From Candidatus Omnitrophota bacterium (lineage in GTDB: Bacteria > Omnitrophota > Gorgyraeia > Duberdicusellales > 4484-171), in the NCBI GenBank assembly GCA_023228195.1, contig JALOBR010000036.1:1-12102 (forward strand): a stretch of 12,102 bases of DNA. The letters are read 5' to 3'. Shown here one piece after another: positions 1 to 5,593 of this stretch. The notes under the pieces were generated by a model. The model saw nothing but the letters and a program-made list of their open reading frames with translations, searched no databases and was not told where the DNA came from. A program made the translations under genes and the position numbers. The stretch's first letter is position 1, and each line of letters starts with the position of its first letter.

Positions 1-86
1 AAAATCTCAAGGACCTTACCGCTTTTGCCGTTGTCTTTTCCTGAAAGTATAATTACTTTATCACCTTTTTTTATGCCTAAGCTCAT
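1..86 (-). CDS. rplX: Ribosomal protein L24, N-terminal fragment (runs off the window)
   Basis: L24 is an assembly-initiator protein of the 50S subunit that binds the 5' domain of 23S rRNA. Only the first 28 codons are visible, reading MSLGIKKGDKVIILSGKDNG and then KSGKVLEI. This is the N-terminal KOW motif of L24 (IKKGDKV..L.GKDKGK.GKV in the family). The start ATG at 86-84 is supported by an AAGGA sequence seven bases upstream, in the 13-nt spacer after the rplN stop. The position directly after rplN is the normal one in the spc operon. The remaining roughly 75 codons lie beyond base 1, so integrity cannot be judged. Confidence 0.93.
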   Translation of the reverse strand, partial: MSLGIKKGDKVIILSGKDNGKSGKVLEI

Positions 87-99
87 AATTTATTCCTTT

Positions 100-465
100 T
101 TAGACTACTTCCGGGGCTAAAGATAAAATCTTGCTATAACTATCTCTTAACTCTCTTGCTACCGGGCCGAATACTCTTGTTGAGCGGGGATTGCCTTGCT
201 TGTCTATTACAACACACGCATTGCTATCAAACTTAAGGCATACTCCATCAGAACGCCTTATAGGAAGATGCGTTCTTACGACTACAGCCCGTACAACTTC
301 ACCTTTTTTTATGGCAGCATTGGGAAGCACTTCTTTTACATTTGCCGTAATTACATCGCCGATTAGCGCAAAAGGACGATTTTTTTTGCCAATTACCCCG
401 ATAAAAGAAACCTTACGCGCTCCGCTATTGTCAGCTACATCTAGTTTTGTTTTTATATAAATCAT
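100..465 (-). CDS. rplN: Ribosomal protein L14
   Basis: L14 (121 aa; family about 122) binds 23S rRNA at the 30S interface, helps form an intersubunit bridge with 16S rRNA and contacts L19. The sequence opens with MIYIKTKLDVADNSGARKV, the conserved L14 start, and ends with VFGPVARELRD..Y.KI.SLAPEVV, the standard C-terminus. Its ATG overlaps the TGA of rpsQ as ATGA (462-465), and a GAGG sequence lies seven bases before the ATG inside the rpsQ coding end, so translation is probably coupled. The stop is TAA at 102-100. No unusual substitution or truncation is seen. Confidence 0.97.
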   Translation of the reverse strand: MIYIKTKLDVADNSGARKVSFIGVIGKKNRPFALIGDVITANVKEVLPNAAIKKGEVVRAVVVRTHLPIRRSDGVCLKFDSNACVVIDKQGNPRSTRVFGPVARELRDSYSKILSLAPEVV

Positions 466-710
466 TTCACAACCTCAAGTAATTTAAAGCATTTTTGTTT
501 TGATAAAGGCTTTGACTCAATAATCCTTACTCTATCGCCCGTTTTTGCTTTTTTTTCTTCATCGTGCACTTTATATTTTTTTCTCTTTATGACCAGCCTG
601 TTATACACAGGATGCGATATTTTCATAGTTACGGTAACTACAATAGTTTTTTGCATCTTATCCGAAAGGACAACTCCTTCCAGGATTCTTTTACCCTTTA
701 TTGGTTTCAT
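462..710 (-). CDS. rpsQ: Ribosomal protein S17
   Basis: S17 (82 aa) is a primary 16S rRNA-binding protein of the 30S body with an OB fold. The sequence MKPIKGKRILEGVVLSDKMQ followed by KTIVV and later HPVYN..V.R.KKYK.HDE is diagnostic. The reading frame stays open upstream to 809, but I chose the ATG at 710: it matches family length, and GGAG lies seven bases before it. The upstream extension would only re-read rpmC DNA in another frame. The first 20 nt overlap the end of rpmC (stop at 693-691), and the last 4 nt overlap rplN as ATGA. The C-terminus ESKPLSKQKCFKLLEVVK is typical. Confidence 0.96.
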   Translation of the reverse strand: MKPIKGKRILEGVVLSDKMQKTIVVTVTMKISHPVYNRLVIKRKKYKVHDEEKKAKTGDRVRIIESKPLSKQKCFKLLEVVK

Positions 711-891
711 TTTCTTTCTCCTTGAGCACCGTAAGAATTCTGGATATGGTTTTACGCGCATTTCTAAAAATATGCGGCTTCTCAAGATTACCGCTACGCT
801 TAAATTCAAAATCCATAAGCTCTTTCCTTAGGCCGGAAATTTTTTCCCTTAATTCTTCCTTTGATAATGCTCTTATATCCTTTATCTTCAT
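691..891 (-). CDS. rpmC: Ribosomal protein L29
   Basis: L29 (66 aa; normal length) is a two-helix protein near the peptide exit tunnel, close to L23, where trigger factor and SRP dock in well-studied bacteria. The sequence MKIKDIRALSKEELREKISG followed by LRKELMDFEFKRSGNLEKP and an ARKTISRILTVLKEKE helix is a clear family match. The start forms an ATGA overlap with the rplP stop (888-891), preceded by GAGG five bases upstream in rplP. The 3' end overlaps the first 20 nt of rpsQ. The acidic/basic tail ENETNKG is encoded by this overlap and may be shaped by the rpsQ start region rather than by L29 function (inference). Confidence 0.96.
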   Translation of the reverse strand: MKIKDIRALSKEELREKISGLRKELMDFEFKRSGNLEKPHIFRNARKTISRILTVLKEKENETNKG

Positions 892-1298
892 TTGCGCCTC
901 GTAACAAACATTGTTTTACACGGCAGCTTATAGGCAACTAGCCTGAAGGACGCGCGAGCATAATCTTCCGGGATGCCGCCCATTTCAAAAAGGATCATAC
1001 CTCTTTTTATAACTGCAACCCAAGTATCTACTTCCCCTTTACCCTTTCCCATTCTTGCCTCAGCAGGATGTTTTGTTATGGATTTATCAGGAAAAACTCT
1101 TATCCACATTTTTCCTCCGCGGCTAAGAGCCCTACTTAAAATAATTCTTGCACTTTCAAGTTGGCTGCTCTTAAGCCACGCACATTCAACCGCTTTTATT
1201 CCGTATTCGCCGAAAGAAACTGTCGAACCCCTTACCGCAAGGCCTCGACGCTTTCCTCTTTGAGACTTTCTGTATTTTACTCTTGCCGGAAACAACAT
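888..1298 (-). CDS. rplP: Ribosomal protein L16
   Basis: L16 (136 aa from this start) is a late-assembling 50S protein near the A-site tRNA elbow and 5S rRNA. The sequence has the family start MLFPARVKYRKSQRGKRRG, the EARMGKGKGEVDTWVAVI segment with the arginine that is hydroxylated in E. coli L16 (modification not inferable here), and the C-terminus KLPCKTMFVTRRK. The frame is open to an ATG at 1319, which would add seven residues. I reject that ATG because it lies inside rpsC, while the ATG at 1298 matches homologues and has an AGG seven bases upstream. It starts one base after the rpsC stop (TAA 1302-1300) and ends in the ATGA overlap with rpmC. Confidence 0.96.
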   Translation of the reverse strand: MLFPARVKYRKSQRGKRRGLAVRGSTVSFGEYGIKAVECAWLKSSQLESARIILSRALSRGGKMWIRVFPDKSITKHPAEARMGKGKGEVDTWVAVIKRGMILFEMGGIPEDYARASFRLVAYKLPCKTMFVTRRK

Positions 1299-1299
1299 A

Positions 1300-1977
1300 T
1301 TAAGACCTGCCCTCTGCAATTTCTTGTTTTATCATGTAACTGCCCAAAGGTTTCTCCCCTTTATATATCCAAACTTTTACTCCGTTAGTACCATAAGTTG
1401 TTCGTGCTACGCCAAAACCGTAGTCGATGTCTGCGCGAAACGTTTGAAGCGGAACCTTGCCATATCTATAGATTTCGTTCCTCGCGATTTCAGCTCCCTC
1501 AAGCCTGCCTGAACATTTTATTTTTATTCCTTCACATCCTAAACCTAATGCCTGGCTTATAGCTTTTTTCATTGCCCGCCTGAAATTTACTCTTTTTGTC
1601 ATTTGAAACGCGATAAGCTCAGCTACAAGCTGCGCTTCCATGGCCGGCTCTGTTACTTCTTCAACGTCTACGATCACTTCTTTTTTAGCAAGCTTACCTA
1701 TTTCTGACTTAACTCTTTCTATGTCCTGGCCCCGCCTACCGATAATTACTCCTGGCCGGGATGTTCTTATTTTTATCCGTATCAAAGTAGGAGAAACGCG
1801 CTCGATAACTATAGCCGCGATTGAACCCATCTGATAACTCTTTTTTATCAATTCACGTATACGTACATCCTCTTCTAAAAACTGGGCATATTCGGTTTTT
1901 CTTAAACTGATCCAGCGAGATAACCAATCTTTTCCAAATCCTATTCTTAAAATATACGGATGAACTTTTTGACCCAT
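1300..1977 (-). CDS. rpsC: Ribosomal protein S3
   Basis: S3 (225 aa; family 210-235) lies at the mRNA entry channel of the 30S head and contributes to mRNA helicase activity with S4 and S5. The start MGQKVHP is invariant in the family. The type-II KH domain shows SRPGVIIGRRGQDIE at about residues 73-87, with the GxxG loop intact as GRRG (80-83). The C-terminal domain contains QALGLGCEGIKIKCSGRLEG and the YGTNGVKVWIYKGE segment. The SD AAGGAG sits close (three bases) to the ATG in the 12-nt spacer after rplV. No domain is missing. Confidence 0.97.
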   Translation of the reverse strand: MGQKVHPYILRIGFGKDWLSRWISLRKTEYAQFLEEDVRIRELIKKSYQMGSIAAIVIERVSPTLIRIKIRTSRPGVIIGRRGQDIERVKSEIGKLAKKEVIVDVEEVTEPAMEAQLVAELIAFQMTKRVNFRRAMKKAISQALGLGCEGIKIKCSGRLEGAEIARNEIYRYGKVPLQTFRADIDYGFGVARTTYGTNGVKVWIYKGEKPLGSYMIKQEIAEGRS

Positions 1978-1989
1978 AATCTCCTTTAA

Positions 1990-2349
1990 TTATTTTGTCT
2001 TTGCCTTCTCAATTATTTTTTCCGGCGTATCCAGCTCAACCAAGAGATGAGAAGTTCTTTTCTTTATTGCCCCGGCTCTTCCAAAAGTAGCAGCACGAAA
2101 CCGTTTGAGCATCGGACCCGGGTTAGCAACAACCTTTGAAATAAAAAGTTTATCTTCTTCATAACCTTTATTCTTAGCATTGCTAATTGCCGATTTTAAA
2201 ACTTTCTTAAGTAAAAAAGCGCTTTTCTGGTTTAAAACCTCAAGAATACTTTCTGCTTTTTTTGCATTTAAGCCTTTTATGAGCCTGATTGCCATTCTTG
2301 CTTTGAAAGGCGAAATCCTTACGTATTTTGCTTCTGCTTTGCTTATCAT
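1990..2349 (-). CDS. rplV: Ribosomal protein L22
   Basis: L22 (119 aa; slightly longer than the 110 of E. coli) binds all domains of 23S rRNA, and its beta-hairpin lines the exit tunnel. The N-terminus shows AKYVRISPFKARMAIRLIKG, the tunnel hairpin region reads PGPMLKRFRAATFGRAGAIK, and the C-terminus KKRTSHLLVELD is typical. The ATG at 2349 follows the rpsS stop by four bases. I find no Shine-Dalgarno sequence: the 15 bases upstream are A-rich (GAAAAAACATAAAATT). Translation probably depends on ribosomes finishing rpsS (inference). The extra length is a lysine-rich tail, TPEKIIEKAKTK. Confidence 0.96.
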   Translation of the reverse strand: MISKAEAKYVRISPFKARMAIRLIKGLNAKKAESILEVLNQKSAFLLKKVLKSAISNAKNKGYEEDKLFISKVVANPGPMLKRFRAATFGRAGAIKKRTSHLLVELDTPEKIIEKAKTK

Positions 2350-2353
2350 AATT

Positions 2354-2641
2354 TTATGTTTTTTCTACTGCTTTCTTTGCTTTTATACCGCCATGCTGAC
2401 GGAAAATTCTGGTCAATGCGAATTCTCCCAGACGGTGGCCAACCATAGACTCCGTCACAAAAACAGGAACGTGTTTTTTCCCATCATGAACTGCAAAAGT
2501 TAAACCAACAAATTCCGGGGCAATCACCGAAGCTCTTGACCATGTTTTTATCGGTTTTCTTTCACCCGATTCTTTCGCCTTTTGAACCTTTCTAAGTAAT
2601 TTTTCCTGTATGAACGGCCCTTTAGTTAAACTGCGACCCAT
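2354..2641 (-). CDS. rpsS: Ribosomal protein S19
   Basis: S19 (95 aa; normal) sits in the 30S head with S13 and contacts the 50S subunit and A-site region. The sequence MGRSLTKGPFIQEKLLRKV, the central KTWSRASVIAPEFVGLTFAV and HDGKKHVPVFVTESMVGHRL are textbook S19. The SD AAGGAG lies ten bases upstream, inside the last codons of rplB, whose stop is three bases before this ATG. The final residues (KAKKAVEKT) are lysine-rich, as in many homologues. Confidence 0.97.
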   Translation of the reverse strand: MGRSLTKGPFIQEKLLRKVQKAKESGERKPIKTWSRASVIAPEFVGLTFAVHDGKKHVPVFVTESMVGHRLGEFALTRIFRQHGGIKAKKAVEKT

Positions 2642-2644
2642 TGT

Positions 2645-3478
2645 TTATTTTCTCCTTTTAATGATAAACTTATTGCTCATTTTCTTGGGTTGTCTGGTTT
2701 TACCGCCCTTTGCCGGTTTACCCCAAGGCGACACAGGATGCGGATTACCTTGCCCTGCCTTTCCTTCGCCTCCGCCATGCGGATGATCTATCGGATTCAT
2801 CGCGGCACCCCTTACGGTTGGACGCCTTCCAAGCCAACGGGTCCTGCCGGCTTTACCTGAAATAAAACTTGAATGTTCGATAAGGCCGATTTGCCCGACC
2901 GTTGCGCGAGCTTCTTCGCTAACCAAACGAATTTCTCCTGAGGGCATCTGTAACTGAACCATGCCTTTATCTTTTGCCATAACCTGCCCCCAGCTGCCTG
3001 CGCTTCTCACTAAAACGGCACCTCTGCCGGGAATTAACTCAACATTATGTATCAATGTTCCAAGCGGCATATATTTTAACTTCATACAATTACCAGGCTT
3101 TATATCGACCTGTGAATCGGAAGCGCTTGAAACTTTATCTCCGACACTCAACTTATCGGGCCAGATAATATATCTTCTTTCTTTATCGGAATATTCAAGC
3201 AAAGCTATGCGGGCACTTCTATTCGGATCATATTCTACTGCCACAACTTGCGCCTCAATATCAAATTTATCACGCTTAAAATCTATTATTCTGTATTTCT
3301 GCTTATGGCCGCCGCCGATATGGCGCGTAGTGATTCTTCCGTTGTTATTCCTACCGCCTGTCTTATGCAGGCTTTTCGTCAACGACTTCTCCGGTGTTGA
3401 CTTTGTTATTTCGGAAAAATCAGCATTAACCTTAAATCTTTGCGTTTGAGTTACCGGTTTAAAAGTTTTAATACCCAT
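2645..3478 (-). CDS. rplB: Ribosomal protein L2
   Basis: L2 (277 aa; family about 275) is a primary 23S rRNA binder needed for subunit association and peptidyl-transferase assembly. The N-terminal OB-like region has KTGGRNNNGRITTRHIGGGH at about 39-58 and the SH3-like domain has AGSWGQVMAKDKGMVQLQMP. The essential C-terminal motif NPIDHPHGGGEGKAGQG is intact; His232 corresponds to E. coli His229. The SD is AGGAGG with a long 11-base gap to the ATG, and it lies in the loop and 3' arm of a short G/C hairpin (see the separate entry for 3487-3518). This is the only S10-operon gene here whose ribosome binding site is visibly buried in structure. Confidence 0.97.
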   Translation of the reverse strand: MGIKTFKPVTQTQRFKVNADFSEITKSTPEKSLTKSLHKTGGRNNNGRITTRHIGGGHKQKYRIIDFKRDKFDIEAQVVAVEYDPNRSARIALLEYSDKERRYIIWPDKLSVGDKVSSASDSQVDIKPGNCMKLKYMPLGTLIHNVELIPGRGAVLVRSAGSWGQVMAKDKGMVQLQMPSGEIRLVSEEARATVGQIGLIEHSSFISGKAGRTRWLGRRPTVRGAAMNPIDHPHGGGEGKAGQGNPHPVSPWGKPAKGGKTRQPKKMSNKFIIKRRK

Positions 3479-3486
3479 GTTCTAAA

Positions 3487-3518
3487 GCCCCTCCTGGGGC
3501 GACGTCCCCGTAAAGGGA
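3487..3518 (-). promoter_or_regulatory. rplB leader: SD buried in alternating G/C stems
   Basis: On the transcribed strand the 40-nt rplW-rplB spacer has four short tracts, in order TCCC, GGGGA, CGCCCC, then AGGAGGGGC. Adjacent tracts can pair in three ways: first with second (bases 3515-3518 with 3505-3508), second with third (3506-3509 with 3496-3499), or third with fourth (GCCCC-AGGA-GGGGC, 3496-3500 with 3487-3491, loop 3492-3495). The last pairing hides the rplB SD (3490-3495). The middle pairing excludes it and frees the SD. This geometry resembles a translational switch, but function is inference; the stems are only 4-5 bp. Confidence 0.4.
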
Positions 3519-3809
3519 TTAACCTAATTTAATTTCAAAACCTTTCTTTAATGTTACAACGGCCTTCTTCCAGTCGCTGGTTCGACCGGGCTGGTTGTAT
3601 CTTACCCGTTTAATTTTACCCTTAACAACCGAAGTATTTATCTTAAGAACTTTTACTTTATATATTTTTTCAACTGCTTTTTTTATTTCAATAACGTTTG
3701 CGTTTTTCTCAACTACAAAAACATATTTACCAAACGCAGCATCTTTACTTGCTTTTTCGCTAATAAGCGGGTGCTTTAAAACCGAATAGATATTGCTTAC
3801 TTCAGCCAT
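3519..3809 (-). CDS. rplW: Ribosomal protein L23
   Basis: L23 (96 aa; normal) lies at the exit of the 50S tunnel and is the main docking site for trigger factor and SRP in model bacteria. The sequence has VLKHPLISEKASKDA at residues 10-24, the KYVFVVEKNANVIEIKKAVE strand-helix unit and KVKVLKINTSVVKGKIKR, then the RTSDWKKAVVTLK segment that ends the family. The ATG at 3809 lies inside rplD, overlapping it by 13 nt, and has GAGG eight bases upstream in rplD. The stop is TAA at 3521-3519. The following spacer holds the structured rplB leader. Confidence 0.96.
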   Translation of the reverse strand: MAEVSNIYSVLKHPLISEKASKDAAFGKYVFVVEKNANVIEIKKAVEKIYKVKVLKINTSVVKGKIKRVRYNQPGRTSDWKKAVVTLKKGFEIKLG

Positions 3810-4432
3810 TTCTTAACCCTCGTTTCAACTACCTCTAATGCATCCTTGGTGAAAATTAGTTTTTTACAATCAAGGGTGCAATAAGTATTTAAACTGGCTG
3901 CCGAATCAATTTCTACGTTTGGCAGATTGCGACAAGACAATTTTAAATTTTTATCTAAATTTCCTACTACAAACCGTATTCTTAAATCGTTAATTTTAAG
4001 TGTTTTTACTATTTCGAAAAATTCTTTTGTCTTTGGTGAATCTATTTTTAAACCATCCAAAACAATCATTTCGTTATCATGCAGTTTTGAGTTAAGAGCG
4101 CTTTTTAAGGCAAGTATTTTCATTCTGTTTGGCAAGTCCTTACGGAAACTATGCGGTTTAGGTCCGAACGTTATTCCGCCTTTACGCCAAAGCGGTGAAC
4201 GCGTAGAGCCAACTCGCGCCCTTCCTGTTCCTTTTTGCCTCCAAGGTTTTCTTCCGCCGCCGGAAACCTCGCCTCTTGTCTTTGTTGAAGCTAACCCTTG
4301 TCTTTGATTGGCTAAATGAGCCACAACTGCCTGATGCATGAGGCTGTTTCTAACTTTTCCGTCAAACACGGAAGAATCAAGCTCAAGTTTACCGACTTCC
4401 TTACCTTTTATATTTAATACGCTTATATTCAT
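3797..4432 (-). CDS. rplD: Ribosomal protein L4
   Basis: L4 (211 aa from this start; family 200-215) lines the exit tunnel with its long loop and in E. coli also represses the S10 operon; that role is not shown here. The tunnel loop is clear: STKTRGEVSGGGRKPWRQKG followed by TGRARVGSTRSPLWRKGG. The frame is open to 4456, but I chose the ATG at 4432: it gives MNISVLNIKGKEVG, a typical L4 start, and AAGG lies six bases upstream. It begins one base after the rplC stop. The last 13 nt overlap rplW. The C-terminal half (NDLRIRFVVGNLDKNLKL onward) is less conserved, as usual for L4. Confidence 0.96.
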   Translation of the reverse strand: MNISVLNIKGKEVGKLELDSSVFDGKVRNSLMHQAVVAHLANQRQGLASTKTRGEVSGGGRKPWRQKGTGRARVGSTRSPLWRKGGITFGPKPHSFRKDLPNRMKILALKSALNSKLHDNEMIVLDGLKIDSPKTKEFFEIVKTLKINDLRIRFVVGNLDKNLKLSCRNLPNVEIDSAASLNTYCTLDCKKLIFTKDALEVVETRVKKWLK

Positions 4433-4433
4433 A

Positions 4434-5093
4434 CTATGCCTTCTCAACCGCAACAATAGAGCCTTTTCCGCCTGGTATAGAACCTGCTATAAAAAGTAAT
4501 TGTTTTTCTTTATCGATTTTTACAACTTTAAGTTGTTTAACTACCCTGATATCTACTCCCATATGCCCTGGCATATGGTGGCCCCTTACAACACGGCCAG
4601 GATCAGTGTTTGCACCGTTTGAACCAATACGCCTGTGCGTCATAGAACCATGCGCGCTAGGGCCTCCATGCCAACCGTGACGTTTAATTCCACCGGCGAA
4701 ACCCCTTCCTTTTGTGGTGCCATGAATATTTACAATTTCACCCTCATTAAACATTTCTATGCCGACTTCCGGCCTCGCCTTCTGTTCAGTAGCTTCAGGC
4801 GCAGCAGCCTCCTGCGGCTTCTTTGCATCTTTATCAATTGCAACTTCGCGTATAAGCTTATATGGCGCTACGCCAAGTTTTTTAAAATAACCGAGAACCG
4901 GCTTTTTTATGTATTTTTGCCGGTGTTCTGGCCATTTAAAACAGCCAATCCTTGCAAAATCGCCCTTTGCATATTTGATTTCTTCCAATATGCAAACCGG
5001 CTCTACTTCAATAAGCGTAACACCGATTAAAGTACCGTCGTCAGCGAAAACCTGCGTCATTCCCAATTTTTTGCCAAAAATTTCCCTAATCAT
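4434..5093 (-). CDS. rplC: Ribosomal protein L3
   Basis: L3 (219 aa; family about 205-215) is an early 50S assembly protein whose long extension approaches the peptidyl transferase centre. The start MIREIFGKKLGMTQVFADDG and the core KGRGFAGGIKRHGWHGGPSA plus HGSMTHRRIGS are diagnostic. Two details stand out. Residues about 88-110 form an Ala/Pro/Glu/Lys-rich linker (PQEAAAPEATEQKARPE) where homologues usually have a shorter segment. The position matching the glutamine methylated by PrmB in E. coli L3 is histidine (His177, in GHHMPGHMG). No Shine-Dalgarno is present: the ATG follows an A-rich tract (5094-5110) of near-continuous adenines. Confidence 0.96.
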   Translation of the reverse strand: MIREIFGKKLGMTQVFADDGTLIGVTLIEVEPVCILEEIKYAKGDFARIGCFKWPEHRQKYIKKPVLGYFKKLGVAPYKLIREVAIDKDAKKPQEAAAPEATEQKARPEVGIEMFNEGEIVNIHGTTKGRGFAGGIKRHGWHGGPSAHGSMTHRRIGSNGANTDPGRVVRGHHMPGHMGVDIRVVKQLKVVKIDKEKQLLFIAGSIPGGKGSIVAVEKA

Positions 5094-5229
5094 TTTTTTA
5101 TCTTTTTTTTGTTCACAGATCCGTGCAGACCATACAAAGTGGCGAGTAGCGAGAAGGACGTAGAAGAATTGAAAGCTTCTTTCTACTTAATTCCTATCTG
5201 CGTATCTTGCTCCTTCTATCTGCGTTACT
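5094..5229 (-). repeat. rpsJ-rplC spacer with direct repeats and a hairpin
   Basis: This 136-nt stretch is the second-longest spacer in the window and has no gene. On the transcribed strand it contains ACGCAGATAG twice (5216-5225 and 5194-5203, 22 nt apart), then a hairpin at 5160-5186 with 9 paired bases, one bulged A and an 8-base loop (arms GTAGAA.GAA and TTCTTCTAC), then a degenerate CTCGCTACTCGC tandem (5142-5153), and finally an adenine tract before rplC. It shares a split motif with the rpsL-rpsG spacer (see findings). It could be a remnant of a dispersed intergenic repeat or a leader that controls rplC. No U-tract follows the hairpin, so a terminator is unlikely. Confidence 0.4.
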
Positions 5230-5538
5230 TTAAACTTCCTGTTTTATCTCAACATTTACGCCGGACGGTAAATTCAGTTTTCGTAAAGCATCTATCGTCT
5301 TGGGTGTCGGGTCATCCAGATCAATTATTCTCTTGTGAACCGCCATCTGAAACTGCTCTCGCGATTTTTTATCGATGTTAGTAGAGCGATTCACCGTATA
5401 AATCTTCTTGTTAGTTGGAAGCGGTATAGGCCCATTTACCTTGGCTCCAGTGCGCAATGCCACTTCCACTATTTCATGGGTTGACTGATCCAAGATGCGA
5501 TGATCAAACGCTTTAAGTTTTATTCTTAATTTAAGCAT
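5230..5538 (-). CDS. rpsJ: Ribosomal protein S10 (NusE)
   Basis: S10 (102 aa; normal) is a 30S head protein and, as NusE, a partner of NusB in antitermination and of NusG in transcription-translation coupling (known from E. coli). The sequence shows LRIKLKAFDHRILDQSTHEI at the start, GPIPLPTNKKIYTVNRSTNI with the long loop, and MAVHKRIIDLDDPTPKTIDA followed by LRKLNLPSGVNVEIK. The ATG at 5538 gives the family N-terminus MLKLRIKLKAFDH. I find no Shine-Dalgarno: the 15 bases upstream are GACAATTAATTT-like A/T-rich sequence, which is unusual for the first gene of the S10 group. It lies 55 nt after tuf. Confidence 0.97.
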   Translation of the reverse strand: MLKLRIKLKAFDHRILDQSTHEIVEVALRTGAKVNGPIPLPTNKKIYTVNRSTNIDKKSREQFQMAVHKRIIDLDDPTPKTIDALRKLNLPSGVNVEIKQEV

Positions 5539-5593
5539 AAATTAATTGTCGTAAAATCTTTGCGAAATATCCGCGTTGTTTCGTTTTTAATTT

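Noticed and set aside
711..809. 33-residue N-terminal extension of rpsQ
   Set aside because: It re-reads rpmC in another frame; the ATG at 710 has a GGAG and the normal S17 start.
1299..1319. Upstream ATG for rplP inside rpsC
   Set aside because: It would add seven unconserved residues; the ATG at 1298 matches L16 homologues and has an AGG at suitable spacing.
2961..3449. A 162-codon open frame on the plus strand opposite rplB
   Set aside because: It lies entirely antisense to a well-conserved gene, shows no recognisable motif and reflects codon bias of the opposite strand.
4433..4456. Eight-residue N-terminal extension of rplD
   Set aside because: It overlaps rplC and lacks similarity; the ATG at 4432 has AAGG six bases upstream.
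5109..5381. Plus-strand open frame across the rpsJ-rplC spacer
   Set aside because: Most of it is antisense to rpsJ, it has no family features, and the spacer part is explained by repeats and a hairpin.
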